Of a stretch of 64,000 nt of DNA, positions 31,872-45,096 are shown one piece after another. Made by a program: the position numbers and the translations under genes. Source of the stretch: Entrophospora sp. SA101 (Eukaryota > Glomeromycota > Glomeromycetes > Entrophosporales > Entrophosporaceae). The DNA lies in NCBI GenBank assembly GCA_958430865.1, contig CAUDNR010000335.1:128061-192060 (forward strand), given 5' to 3'. Numbering within the stretch: position 1 is the first letter of the stretch; every line of letters starts with the position of its first letter. The notes beneath the pieces were generated by a model that worked only from the letters and a program-made list of their open reading frames with translations, searched no databases and was not told the origin of the DNA.

Positions 31872-32733
31872 TTATGCGGTCAATAACTTGATCTCTTTTT
31901 CCAGATCTAGAGGATTCATCCATCCGACTCTGATGGACATAGGATCAGAGATTGGTACAGTGGTGTCGAAGACAATGAATTCACGATTTCGCAAATAGTT
32001 ATTGATAACTCTAGAAGCTTTGCGTGGATCTTTTTCTATGTATTGTCTTATAATTCGTGCAATATCTTCTGTAGATCCCCCACCATCAAATAATACAAGA
32101 TGGGTTGAATTTTCACGAAGGATTTTTGGCATTTGAGTGAATTTATGTGAAATATATATTGCGGAAATATTGCTATGGCGACCTCTGGTAAAAAATGGGA
32201 TGATACGATTTTGAATTGATTGGGGTTCAGTGCACAAATCCTCAAAAATAAATACTGTACGCCTTTTTGGATTTTTGTACTGCTTTAGATCTGGAATTTT
32301 ATCAGGTGTAAATGCAGTAAATGTAACGTCCTCATAGTACGGTTTGGAAGGATCTGCTATTTTCTTATAGAAATTTCGAAGTAATCGGTATTTGGGTTCA
32401 TTGGTATTGTGCCCTACTAATACAATATCATTACATCGTATGTGACGTTCACCAATTTGTTTTTTTTTCATTTTCATATCATAGTATTTATCTCTGGAAA
32501 AGAGATATAACACCATATTGGATTTACCGGTGTTTGATCTTCCAAAAACTCCAATATAGAATGGCCACTTTGGGGCATCTTCATCGTCTAAAGATTTTTT
32601 TGGTGGTTTAACTTCGTTGATATGAATTTTCTTATATAATAAATTGAAAAATGGGTGATATAATTTTATTGTTGATTCTCTAGTATTTAATGATACATGT
32701 AAAGGTCCTAAAAAAGGTACTAGATGAAGTATT
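31872..32733 (-). CDS. A32-like (FtsK/HerA) DNA-packaging ATPase, 5' end at a gap
   Basis: The open frame enters from the N gap and ends at 31872. Walker A is GRSNTGKS at 32520-32543; Walker B is RTVFIFEDL (about 32245); a sensor-like AIYISHKFTQMPKILREN follows, the layout seen in poxvirus A32, Polinton and virophage packaging ATPases, which pump DNA into capsids. Just before the ATPase domain the frame encodes LGPLHVSLNTREST and LYKKI, which belong instead to the lineage-specific family seen at 18549-19188, joined at about 32625 without an intervening Met. So the viral-type gene may have landed in that family gene, or an intron is hidden. Known biology: such ATPases mark integrated DNA viruses; no capsid gene is seen nearby. 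Confidence 0.8.
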
Positions 32734-33409
32734 NNNNNNNNNNNNNNNNNNNNNNNNNNNNNNNNNNNNNNNNNNNNNNNNNNNNNNNNNNNNNNNNNNN
32801 NNNNNNNNNNNNNNNNNNNNNNNNNNNNNNNNNNNNNNNNNNNNNNNNNNNNNNNNNNNNNNNNNNNNNNNNNNNNNNNNNNNNNNNNNNNNNNNNNNNN
32901 NNNNNNNNNNNNNNNNNNNNNNNNNNNNNNNNNNNNNNNNNNNNNNNNNNNNNNNNNNNNNNNNNNNNNNNNNNNNNNNNNNNNNNNNNNNNNNNNNNNN
33001 NNNNNNNNNNNNNNNNNNNNNNNNNNNNNNNNNNNNNNNNNNNNNNNNNNNNNNNNNNNNNNNNNNNNNNNNNNNNNNNNNNNNNNNNNNNNNNNNNNNN
33101 NNNNNNNNNNNNNNNNNNNNNNNNNNNNNNNNNNNNNNNNNNNNNNNNNNNNNNNNNNNNNNNNNNNNNNNNNNNNNNNNNNNNNNNNNNNNNNNNNNNN
33201 NNNNNNNNNNNNNNNNNNNNNNNNNNNNNNNNNNNNNNNNNNNNNNNNNNNNNNNNNNNNNNNNNNNNNNNNNNNNNNNNNNNNNNNNNNNNNNNNNNNN
33301 NNNNNNNNNNNNNNNNNNNNNNNNNNNNNNNNNNNNNNNNNNNNNNNNNNNNNNNNNNNNNNNNNNNNNNNNNNNNNNNNNNNNNNNNNNNNNNNNNNNN
33401 NNNNNNNNN
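32734..33409. other. 676-N assembly gap
   Basis: Run of Ns. The flanking frames happen to be in the same register but the gap length cannot be trusted, so any protein across it is uncertain. Confidence 0.98.
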
Positions 33410-34016
33410 CAATTCCATCACAAGATGTTCCTGATCCTATAAGATATAAGGCAAGTTCTAATTTAAAATTATTAGCATGTTTATTCCGGATTCCAGCCAT
33501 CAAATACAAAATTGTAACAACTTTCTTTTTATCTTCCTTTTTATTATATTCTGAATGGTCTTCTGGTATTAATATATTACATACTTCATTGAAAAAGCCT
33601 TTTAAATTTGAATCATTATCTTTAAGCATTTTATTAAACTCATCAGGATCTAATATAGGACTATCATGCCTCTTATTGTATAATACTCTAGTCATTTTTT
33701 TTATTTTATCACCAAATGATAAATTTATGTCAAAGGATGTTGAAAATGCTGGTATGATATTTGTTTCAATTAGGTTGATATATTGAATAATTTCTTTTTC
33801 TCTTTCTTCTCTTTCTTTAACAGATGGAGGATTTTTAACAATAGCCATGTAATGGGGAAAACAAATTTGTTGACCTTGTTGTAAATAAGGATATCTTTGA
33901 AGATTTCCTTTATAAGTTGCTTTTTCTATAGCTCTATCAGATAAACATCTAAAATTGTTAGAATTTTTATAACAATTATGAATAAAGCAAGGACCAGTTA
34001 ACTTTGACTTTGGCAT
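33410..34016 (-). CDS. N-terminal part of the lineage-specific MPKSKL family, cut by the gap
   Basis: About 202 codons from the ATG at 34016 to the gap. Starts MPKSKLTGPCFIHNC; cysteines and histidines (CFIHNC, FRC, ICFPHY) in the first 60 residues suggest a zinc-binding module; then a mostly helical region. The same sequence is present at 54658-55268 with no difference that I could find. It may be the N-terminus of the protein whose later part (LGPLHVSL...) enters the ATPase frame beyond the gap. Role unknown; possibly mobile-element encoded given its copy number in this window. Confidence 0.55.
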
Positions 34017-34756
34017 TTTTGAGAAAATTTACTTTTTAAGCAATGGGGATTTAAGTTTTTTAGAAAAAGAATCTAATTTTATTCATGTATTAAATTTTTT
34101 TTTTTTAAAGCTTCATTTATACATGTATTTTAATTTTTACATTTATTGGCTAATTAAACATTCAATATCAACAAAAAACAATCTGATGTTTTTTAAATAA
34201 ACCATTCATTTCAAAGAAAATAATATAAGCACAATATGAATTTTTTTTATTTTGATATTTTTTCCCATTTCCCTATTTTTGTCAATTAATCAATGCCATT
34301 CATTCATTTACTCAACAAAATGTTAACAAAATCATTGCTAAAAAGCAATATCCATGTTTCCATTAACTGTTAAAGTCAATTCAACATTTGTTGGATAAAA
34401 TAACAATTGCAGATGAATGTATTTTCTTGTAAAAAGGAAAGAAAAAGATCAAAATGATGGAGATGCATTTTTTTGTAAAAAAAGGAAAAAAAAATCAACT
34501 TAATAATAATGAATGTATTGAAATCTATTGTAAAAAAAAAAATAAACATTTTATTGATCACAATAATTAAAATTAATAAATGTAATACAATTTAACCAAT
34601 CACGATATTGAAGATTATCAGCCAATCAAATGGATTTTCAACCATGCTGGGAAATTCTTGCTTCTATATAGTAAAAAAAAATGAATGAAGGTATTTTTTT
34701 CTTACACTATTTTAAAAATATGTAGCATTTTTACATCATAAATTAATATACGCTAG
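34017..34756. other. Gene-free spacer, duplicated at 55269-56008
   Basis: AT-rich promoter side of the MPKSKL gene, then spacer up to the abrupt start of VPS10 homology near 34753. No gene seen. Confidence 0.6.
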
Positions 34757-37700
34757 ACAAAATATTGGAGGCGTAAACCTGATAAAAAATGTAGAATTGG
34801 TGATCTGGAAGGTCTTGTTCATAAGAGTGAAGAAAAATGTCAATGTACTAAAGCTGATTTCAAATGGTAAAAATTTACATACATAAATGCATATATATAT
34901 TTTTTAATTTTATTTTTATGATTAATTAATTTGAAATATATATTTTTTAAAAAATTGAAAAAATAAAAGCGCTTTCAATTATTGGCATGAAGGTGGATAT
35001 TTGTAAATTGTATGGTCACAATGAAGAGCGACCATCTAAATGTATAGGTGAATATGAAGGAAATAGTGGATATGTTGAAATTTCGAAATCACAATGTGTA
35101 GGTGGAGTTGACTGGACAAAGAAAATTAAAAAGAAATGTGAAAGCACAGAAAGTAAGTGTGACCGTTCAATAATAATAATAATCGTTAATTAGGTTTTTT
35201 TTTGATGAACACGTTGATAATTTGTTTATATCTAAATATATTGTTTTTATATGTTAATGTTATATAGATACTGAAATAGTCACTTCAATGGTATGTATAT
35301 TGTAATACTTTTTCATGATCATAACAAGCATATATTCCTGACTTTTTTAATATAGATTCATTATAAACTTATATTATTTAGATGACATTTGAATCAATTA
35401 TCATGGGTTATATCTATTTTGGCAATAGTGAGACTATTCGTACACTAAATAACGAAGTTTGGATAAGTTATGACCAAGGATTTATATGGAAAATGCCCTC
35501 ATTTATGGAAAAAGGTGTTAACATCATTGCAATGTTCCAAAATCCATATTTCAAATAACGTGTAAGTAGTAGAAATTAAGCATTCAGTAACTATAAAAAA
35601 ATTTATTTCAGGATAAAAATAATAACAACACTTTTTTGTTTTTTTTTTCCTCCTTTCTAATATTAGGCATATTTTATTACTTATTCAAAAGAACATTATA
35701 TGACTATTGATTCTGGAGCCAATTTCATTAAACTTAGTGTTGAAATGAATCCTAAATTGCTTCAAATACCTGTTCTTGATTTCCATCCTGTTAAACCAGA
35801 CTGGTTAATTTATACAGGAAGTGTAGACTGTGAGTCTATTCTTTCACCCAATTGTCACGCAGTTGCTTATTATACAACAACGAATGGACAATCTTGGACA
35901 GAATTAAACAAATATGTGAAAGTTTGTACATGGGCAAGAGATGCTAAATTTAAGACATCGGACACATTGATATTTTGCGAATCATATCTTGAAAAATCAG
36001 GTTCACAATTCTCATTTATCAACAATCCACTTCGACTTATCTCTAGTACAGACTATTTCAGATTAGAAAATAATAATAATAAATTATTTGATAACATTAT
36101 TGGTCTTGCCACCTTTGAAGAATATATGGTGGTTGCAGAGGTTAGTTTAAATTACTAATATTTAGTCATTAATTATCAATTATTACTGATTTTTATTTTA
36201 TCAATTATTTATATTATTGTTGTTGTTTATCATATATAGCATTTACCTTCAGGACAAAATATTCATCTTTAGATTTCTATTGATGGTATTACTTTTGCCA
36301 ATGTGAAATTCCCACCAAATATGCAAATAACAATAATGTAATAATAATTATAATTATACCAATATCAATATCAATAATTTTTTACATTATTTGACAGCAT
36401 TTTAATCATTTACTAACCCACAATTTTTTTTCACCCAAATCAAAAATTCAAAAGGCATTTACTGTTTTAGAATCTACCACACATTCAATCATACTTCATG
36501 TTACCACATCATCGTTAATGAATAATCAATGGGGAAACATTTTAAAATCTAATTATAACAGAACTTACCATTCACTTTCATTGGAACATGTTAATCATGA
36601 TGTTTGTGGATTTGTTGATTTTGAGAAAATGAGAGGAATTGTTGGAATTTCAATGGCAAACATTGTTGGTAATGTTCATGAAGTTAATATGGGCAATAAT
36701 AAAAAATTAAAATCTAAAATAACATTTAATGATGGTAAGTTATCAAGGAATATATATATATATATATATATATTTGTTTTAGGCGGTTTGGCATGAAACT
36801 TAAGAGTCTTGAATGAACAGTAGTCCAGGTTATTTCTCCTTTCTAATAAATGTGATGTTTATAATATTAGGAAACACATGGAGCTTTTTAAATCCTCCTA
36901 AAGAAGATGCAAATGGTCGAAAATATGAATGCAATGTATTGTATCAATTTCTTTTTGCAAATGATGAATTTAGTATTAGATGACTGGTATTTTTTTAACA
37001 CTGTAATTTACATTGTTGTTATTATTAGGATTGTAATTTGCATCTTCACAGTTATACAGAAAGAAGAGACCCTCGTGATGCATTCAGTAGTAGTACAGCT
37101 GTTGGATTAATGATGGGTGTAGGGAATGTTGGAGATTATTTAACCCCATACTCGGAGGGTAACACTTACCTGACAAATGATGCAGGATTCACATGGAGAG
37201 AAGTCAAAAAAGGTGCTTATATGTATGAATTTGGAGATCAAGGTGCAATTATAGTTATAATGGATGATAAGTCACCTACAGATCATGTATTGTAAGTTTT
37301 TTTTCAATTCGATTCCCTCCTTTTTTCGGAATCTTATTATTCAATAATGAATATATGAATAATATGAATGATGTTGATTTTGTAGGTATTCATTTGATGA
37401 AGGCCAATCATGGTCTGAATTTAAATTTTCAACTGAACTTGTCAGAGTACGTGATATTGCTACAGTACCTGGTGGAATTAGTAGGAGGTTTATCTTGAGA
37501 GGTAGCCCTCAAAATAACTATAACAAAGAAGTAATAATTCATCTTAATTTTGAAGGCAAGCTTTCAAGAAAATGTAAGAATTTTTTTTCCTCCACATAAT
37601 CAATCAATAATTTTTTTTATTAAAATATTTATTAAATATATTTTAATTTTAATGTTATTTATTAAAAGGTAAATTGGACATGAATGATGATGAGAATGAT

Positions 37701-38739
37701 GATTTTGTTTTATGGTATCCTACTCACATAGGAGGATCAGAAAAATGTTTGTTTGGTCCTGAGGTATGTCTAATAAAAATTTTATTTAAAAAGTTTTCAT
37801 TCTTATTATAAAAATTTAATATCTGTTATTTGTAGAGTGGATATCACCATAGAATAGTTGAAAAGAACTGTTATATTGGCAACGAACTTATTCAACCTAA
37901 AACAATTGATAAGGATTGTGTTTGCACCATGCATGACTTTGAATGGTAAGTCAAAGAACTTTTGTTTCAGAACCCAATTAACATTACTAATTTCTAAATT
38001 GTAACCATTTATTTATTTATATTTAAAGCGATTACAATTATGTCCATAAAAATGGTAGTGATAAATGTGAATTATTTCCTGGTGCCCAGCCTTTGGCTGA
38101 AGATCCAAATGATATGTGTTCTAGTAGTGATCATTATTATAAATCAATAGGGTAATTTTAAATATTATTATTATATAGGAGATATTTTATTTAGTAAAAT
38201 GCTTTTTAGATGTTTATTTACCACATATTATTATTATATAGGTATAGAAAGGTTAAAATGAGCTCATGTAAAGGGGGCGAAGAGAATTATATGGGTGAAA
38301 AAATACCATGTCCTGGACGAATAGTTGGCTCAACAAGTTTCTGGGTATTCTTTATTATTGTAATATTTATTTCTGTAGGAATCACGACAGCATATTTAAT
38401 ATACAAAAATGGTGGAGGTTCAAGAGGGTAAGGATAGTCTTTATTTTTTTTGTGGATTATTATTGATTAATTAATTATATTGATTTTTTTTTGTTCTCTC
38501 CTTTTGTTATAATTAGTCATATTCGTCTTGGAGATACATATCACAGTTCTGGATCAATTTTATCAACAATCAAAGATATTTTTTACTCGATCAGAGTGCC
38601 AAGATCTGTTTCAAGATTTTTCTCGAAACTTTCTATACCAGGTTTTGGTTCTAGATCTGCCAATAGATATAATTATAGTCCAGTTTCTCAAGATGAATCA
38701 CATCAAGTTTCATTAGAAGATTATGATAATGATAATTAA
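34757..38739 (+). pseudogene. VPS10 copy B: third domain, membrane helix and tail only
   Basis: Corresponds to exons 8-22 of the intact gene (10466-14449). The homology starts almost exactly at a splice acceptor. Disabling changes seen directly: a one-base insertion after GAAGGTG near 35000 shifts the frame of exon 9; the codon before CGT near 35557 is now TAA; a TGG in the LPSGQNIHL segment is TAG near 36269. There is no start, signal peptide or first two domains. Later exons (36.5-38.7 kb) remain open with few changes, so the lesions cluster in the 5' part. Confidence 0.9.
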
Positions 38740-39264
38740 TTTAATTCATGATTTCACTATGATTTTTAAATTTTTAAAATTTTTAAAATATAATTTTGTA
38801 AAATAATGTTTATCATTAGAAAAAATATATGTATATTTATATGTCATCAAAAAGGGATCAATTAAATAATAAATTGAATATTATTTTTTAGAATCGTCGT
38901 TATTGAAACATTGAAATGTTAATCAATCAAGAAAAATACATCTTTTTTTTATATACCTAAATAATTTTATTTTAAGATCATAGTGTTGTAAATTCTTTGT
39001 TTAATATAAAAAAAGCACATCAGTGGTTCTCTAGTTTATTATTTATATATTGCAATCTTCCTCTTGAGTCTGAAAATAAATAAATGCATCAGTAATAATA
39101 AAGTTTTGCTATCCTAAATTCTTTATTATTTTTTAATCGATCGGTTATGTATGGGAAATTATAATATTTATCAAATCCTAATACTAAGCAAAGATAACCC
39201 AATCAAATAAAACAAATAAAATAAATACATGACGATAGCATATTAGTTTTTTGTATCGTTGAAG

Positions 39265-39566
39265 TTATTCTTCACCAGGCATTCCTACAACCCGCTTGGA
39301 GTATTCAGATAAGACAGAGTATTCCTGTGCTGAAGCTGTTGTTCACTAGACTTTCTAAACATCACTTGGAACTGAATTTTTTCTTTCGATAAATCCTACC
39401 CATCACAGCTATTATTATAAAAATCGAAAATATTATTACTGATATTCGAACAGTATTTAGTGATGATGATGGTGCCAAGTTTACCTCGGATGCTGAATAA
39501 AATTGCATAATCTTCAATATCAGTATATAAGCATTTGTGCCAATGATTTTGGAAATCCAAAATCAT
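39265..39566 (-). CDS. Small membrane protein, copy B
   Basis: Keeps the three-exon, 63-codon structure of 14974-15276. Changes include Arg-to-Cys (CGC to TGC) and Ile-to-Ala in exon 1 and Ser-to-Phe in the membrane helix; splice sites are intact. Confidence 0.4.
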
Positions 39567-40330
39567 CTAAATACTAAAATATGAAAATCACGTAGAAACT
39601 AAAATGATCAATAATTGCCATTTTTTTAATAATGTTCTCAAATTACTCTCTCTTCTAACAATACTCACTTTGATAAATCGGTTTTTTGGTCCCTCTTGTC
39701 TTTTTTAAAACCCGTTATTTAAAAATTGTAAAATAAAGGGTCAATAAAATTTCATATCCAAACACCCACCCCAAAATTTTAATTATAAATTTATTATTCT
39801 TCTTGTACCACACATTACGCGTCTTTTTTTTATTTATTTTTAATTTTACTCATTTGTTTTGTTTTGTTATGCCTTTATATTTTATATAACAGCTTAAATA
39901 AACGTGGAGCAAAACTTGTAGTCTTTTATATGATAGGTAATTATTCAAAATTCTTTACAACAACTATTTTTTGAGAGCAAATACACAAGATTATGATTGT
40001 TTGTGTTATTTGTTATCAATATTAATTAGAGATCTCTATCTCATAGATACTTGGAACATGGAACACCAAACAATTTAATATACAAATTTGATTACTGGAA
40101 ACTTATAGTTAAACCATTTCTTATTCCTTGAGCACATAAGGCTAATATCTGACTTGTCTCTCCGATGATATAATGCAATTGAACTTCAGGGTGAGGGACC
40201 ATGACCATAGCTCTCAGGTTTATGGCATTGCATTATTGTCAAGGTGGCTGTTAAAGCCTTTCACTTGTCTGAAGTCTTCAACATGCGGGGGCTCCATAAT
40301 GGTGGTACAAGCAGCTCTGTACTTATGGGT

Positions 40331-40390
40331 TGCAATAGCATTTAGCATGTAACTGTGTGTTGCGATAGCATTTAGCATGTAACTGTGTGT
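40331..40390 (+). repeat. Two 30-bp tandem units
   Basis: TGCAATAGCATTTAGCATGT followed by AACTGTGTGT, repeated once with one change. In the other copies of this flank (16060-16090, 61600-61625) a single unit is present, so the duplication is local. Confidence 0.85.
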
Positions 40391-40639
40391 TGCAAAAGGA
40401 AACTTATTTAAATCTGACACATGTAATCAGGGTTGGAATCAGACATGTATAATCTCCAGGATATTGTTCAATACCAACCCTGCCTATAATCAATATCAGA
40501 TTTGCTCATTTTATTTTTTTTTTCATTTCTGCATGGTCCTGGTATTATCATTACTTGGGTGATGCTGCAATTTATCAATCTATTTATTTGTTAACTCTTT
40601 ACAAATTAAGGACAATGGTATCAATTGTATTACATCCCT

Positions 40640-41990
40640 ATTATTATAGAAATTTTACATAAAAGATACGGAAAAAATTATAAATTATTATTATATGATG
40701 GAACAAAAAATAATTAAATTCGTTATTTGTATCATAGTGAATGTGCTTACAGATTCGCCAAAGCTTTATAGGTATAAGAAAGGGTAGTAAGTGTAAATAA
40801 ATTCGTAAAATAGATTAGGTACATAAAAGCTTGCAGTTAATCGACGAGTGAACTCATAAAATGTAAAAATAATCGAGATTGACAAAAAAGTTACCTTCAC
40901 AATATGTATGTAATTCGCGTCCAAATATTATTGAGTTAGTCTTTAAACAATATTTAATTATCCCAAATGACCGGTCTTTGAGACTGAGACCAGACCAACA
41001 CAACTCTGATCATGAACTAAAAAAGAATTTCCGGCATTACTTCTGCTAATTGCATCTTTTAAACTACTGTGAGGAAATAAAAATTGAATTACTAATAAAA
41101 TTTTACTATTATTTTCTTTTAATTTGTATGTATTATTTATTATTTTATATTCCTCAAGTTAACGAAAAACTAGGAATGATGGAACAACTTTGTGTTAATT
41201 GGAAATACTGATGACATTTTAAATTTTTATTGTAAAGTAATAATAACAAATTCTTTTATGATAATATTTTTTAATATTATTCCTTTCTTATGTCATATAT
41301 ATGAACATCATCAACGTATCTTCTGTTTCAACCCCTTCATCGTCATCGGGAAAAAGAAAATATTAGGTCTCTAGCTTTAATGTAATGTAAAGATTTTTTT
41401 ACTATTACTTTATATACGAGGAATTTGGCCGTGAAAATTCTCCAACTTGTGTAACTGGTTGTTTTTTAAAAATACCACATTGTTTTTATAATAGACTCAA
41501 ACTCAATGATTAAAATTGTTTCATAAAAGCTTTCTAATGAATATTTTTCATATTGAAAGGTCTTCTCTACATAAATCCACGGCTATTCAAAAATGGTATT
41601 ACTTTTTTGCTTTAAAGCTGAAATTATTTTTCAATATCGCTTTAAAAGACTTGATAGTAACAGACAAGGTGTAGAATACTTTAAGTATTCACATGATTAT
41701 TACTTTATAGGGGTGTTGGTTGATAAGTTTAGATAGGTTCACAAAAAAACTATTTTATAGAAATTTAATAGTCAAGAATTTTATCTAGATTGGATTAAGC
41801 AAAAACTAAAAGTATTTATTAGTTTTATATTTTGACTCTATATTGATTAAAGTTCATTAACTATTATTTTATTTATATATAAATAAATGTATAAATAAAT
41901 CTCGTTGTTAACATTTGCTTCGATCAAACTGCCTATATAATTATTGAATAATTGATAAAACGTTCATTATGCAAAACTTTGATTTGCAAG
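40640..41990. other. Spacer between VPS10 copies B and C
   Basis: AT-rich. Near 40735-40770 there is weak similarity to the kinase flank (GTGCTTACAGATTCG). No convincing gene in either strand. Confidence 0.5.
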
Positions 41991-43264
41991 CACCTGGTGG
42001 AATTAGTAGGAGGTTTATCTTGAGAGGTAGCCCTCAAAATAACTATAACAAAGAAGTAATAATTCATCTTAATTTTGAAGGCAAGCTTTCAAGAAAATGT
42101 AAGAATTTTTTTTCCTCCACATAATCAATCAATAATTTTTTTTATTAAAATATTTATTAAATATATTTTAATTTTAATGTTATTTATTAAAAGGTAAATT
42201 GGACATGAATGATGATGAGAATGATGATTTTGTTTTATGGTATCCTACTCACATAGGAGGATCAGAAAAATGTTTGTTTGGTCCTGAGGTATGTCTAATA
42301 AAAATTTTATTTAAAAAGTTTTCATTCTTATTATAAAAATTTAATATCTGTTATTTGTAGAGTGGATATCACCATAGAATAGTTGAAAAGAACTGTTATA
42401 TTGGCAACGAACTTATTCAACCTAAAACAATTGATAAGGATTGTGTTTGCACCATGCATGACTTTGAATGGTAAGTCAAAGAACTTTTGTTTCAGAACCC
42501 AATTAACATTACTAATTTCTAAATTGTAACCATTTATTTATTTATATTTAAAGCGATTACAATTATGTCCATAAAAATGGTAGTGATAAATGTGAATTAT
42601 TTCCTGGTGCCCAGCCTTTGGCTGAAGATCCAAATGATATGTGTTCTAGTAGTGATCATTATTATAAATCAATAGGGTAATTTTAAATATTATTATTATA
42701 TAGGAGATATTTTATTTAGTAAAATGCTTTTTAGATGTTTATTTACCACATATTATTATTATATAGGTATAGAAAGGTTAAAATGAGCTCATGTAAAGGG
42801 GGCGAAGAGAATTATATGGGTGAAAAAATACCATGTCCTGGACGAATAGTTGGCTCAACAAGTTTCTGGGTATTCTTTATTATTGTAATATTTATTTCTG
42901 TAGGAATCACGACAGCATATTTAATATACAAAAATGGTGGAGGTTCAAGAGGGTAAGGATAGTCTTTATTTTTTTTGTGGATTATTATTGATTAATTAAT
43001 TATATTGATTTTTTTTTGTTCTCTCCTTTTGTTATAATTAGTCATATTCGTCTTGGAGATACATATCACAGTTCTGGATCAATTTTATCAACAATCAAAG
43101 ATATTTTTTACTCGATCAGAGTGCCAAGATCTGTTTCAAGATTTTTCTCGAAACTTTCTATACCAGGTTTTGGTTCTAGATCTGCCAATAGATATAATTA
43201 TAGTCCAGTTTCTCAAGATGAATCACATCAAGTTTCATTAGAAGATTATGATAATGATAATTAA
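41991..43264 (+). pseudogene. VPS10 copy C: last exons only
   Basis: Starts inside exon 17 (CACCTGGTGGAATTAGTAGG) and runs to the stop, covering the end of the third domain, the membrane helix and the tail. No difference from copy B was found over this stretch. Without a start it is a fragment. Confidence 0.9.
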
Positions 43265-43786
43265 TTTAATTCATGATTTCACTATGATTTTTAAATTTTT
43301 AAAATTTTTAAAATATAATTTTGTAAAATAATGTTTATCATTAGAAAAAATATATGTATATTTATATGTCATCAAAAAGGGATCAATTAAATAATAAATT
43401 GAATATTATTTTTTAGAATCGTCGTTATTGAAACATTGAAATGTTAATCAATCAAGAAAAATACATCTTTTTTTTATATACCTAAATAATTTTATTTTAA
43501 GATCATAGTGTTGTAAATTCTTTGTTTAATATAAAAAAAGCACATCAGTGGTTCTCTAGTTTATTATTTATATATTGCAATCTTCCTCTTGAGTCTGAAA
43601 ATAAATAAATGCATCAGTAATAATAAAGTTTTGCTATCCTAAATTTATTATTTTTTAATCAATTGGTTATGTATGGGAAATTATAATATTTATTTATCAA
43701 ATCCTAATACTAAGCAAAGATAACCCAATCAAATAAAACAAAATAAATACATGACAATAGCATATTAGTTTTTTGTATCGTTGAAG

Positions 43787-44088
43787 TTATTCTTCACCAG
43801 GCATTCCTACAACCCGCTTGGAGTATTCAGATAAGACAGAGTATTCCTGTGCTGAAGCTGTTGTTCACTAGACTTTCTAAACATCACTTGGAACTGAATT
43901 TTTTCTTTCGATAAATCCTACCCATCACAGCTATTATTATAAAAATCGAAAATATTATTACTGATATTCGAACAGTATTTAGTGATGATGATGGTGCCAA
44001 GTTTACCTCGGATGCTGAATAAAATTGCATAATCTTCAATATCAGTATATAAGCATTTGTGCCAATGATTTTGGAAATCCAAAATCAT
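43787..44088 (-). CDS. Small membrane protein, copy C
   Basis: Same coding changes and intact splice sites as copy B. The flank around it (43640-43690) has the shorter AAATTTATTATTTTTTAATC variant shared with copy D. Confidence 0.4.
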
Positions 44089-44099
44089 CTAAATACTAA

Positions 44100-45090
44100 A
44101 ATATGAAAATCACGTAGAAACTAAAATGATCAATAATTGCCATTTTTTTAATAATGTTCTCAAATTACTCTCTCTTCTAACAATACTCACTTTGATAAAT
44201 CGGTTTTTTGGTCCCTCTTGTCTTTTTTAAAACCCGTTATTTAAAAATTGTAAAATAAAGGGTCAATAAAATTTCATATCCAAACACCCACCCCAAAATT
44301 TTAATTATAAATTTACTATTCTTCTTGTACCACACATTACGCGTCTTTTTTTTTATTTATTTTTAATTTTACTCATTTGTTTTGTTTTGTTATGCCTTTA
44401 TTTTTTATATAATAGCCTAAATAAACGTGGAGCAAAACTTGTAGTCTTTTATATGATAGGTAATTATCCGACATTCTTTACAACAACTATTTTTTGAGAG
44501 CAAGTACACAAGATTATGATTGTTTGTGTTATTTGTTATTAGAGATCTCTATCTCATAGATACTTGGACAATTTGAAACACGGAAACACCAAACAATTTA
44601 ATATACAATTTTGATTACTGGAAACTTATTTGTTATTCCTTGAGCACATAAGGCTAATATCTGACTTGTCCCTCCGACGATATAATGCAATTGATCTTCA
44701 GGAGGAGGGTGCTCACAGATTCGTAAATTAATAAACTAATTAATTGACAAGCACCGAATTATTGTGAATTAACTGACAAGAGTAGCCCAAAAGTTAGCTC
44801 ATAATTGTTAATTAACCAAATGATACCTTGCAATATCACCATTTAACAATAATCGAAAAATTGTAAAAATATTATTTCAAAAATATTGTTACAAGATAAG
44901 AAATAAAATAAGGACGAAATAAAAAGATAAATAAAAAAATAAAGAATAAATTTATAGTGGAGATTAAATTAGTCATCCATCAATTCTTTTACTATTGTTA
45001 TTAGAATTTAATTGATTAATATTGTTGGTAATAATTAATAAGTAGTAATTTCTAATTAATAAGCAGTGAAATTTTTTTATTTACCTTTGT
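44100..45090. other. VPS10 flank running into the kinase flank
   Basis: Up to about 44705 this is the VPS10 flank; from GTGCTCACAGATTCG at 44709 it resembles 17815-17960. No gene seen. Confidence 0.5.
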
Positions 45091-45096
45091 TAACAT

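Larger units (their letters stand above)
38740..40640. other. VPS10 copy B downstream flank
   Basis: Same flank as after the intact gene. At 39110-39150 it follows the intact-gene version (TTCTTTATTATTTTTTAATC) and not the version behind copies C and D. It carries a copy of the small convergent gene. Confidence 0.7.

Noticed and set aside
26616..33409. Part of a giant-virus (NCLDV) insertion
   Set aside because: Apart from the A32-like ATPase no NCLDV hallmark (polymerase, capsid, primase) is seen; a small Polinton-like element is an equally good or better fit.
32690..33442. Long open frames consisting mostly of unknown residues
   Set aside because: They exist only because the N run contains no stops.
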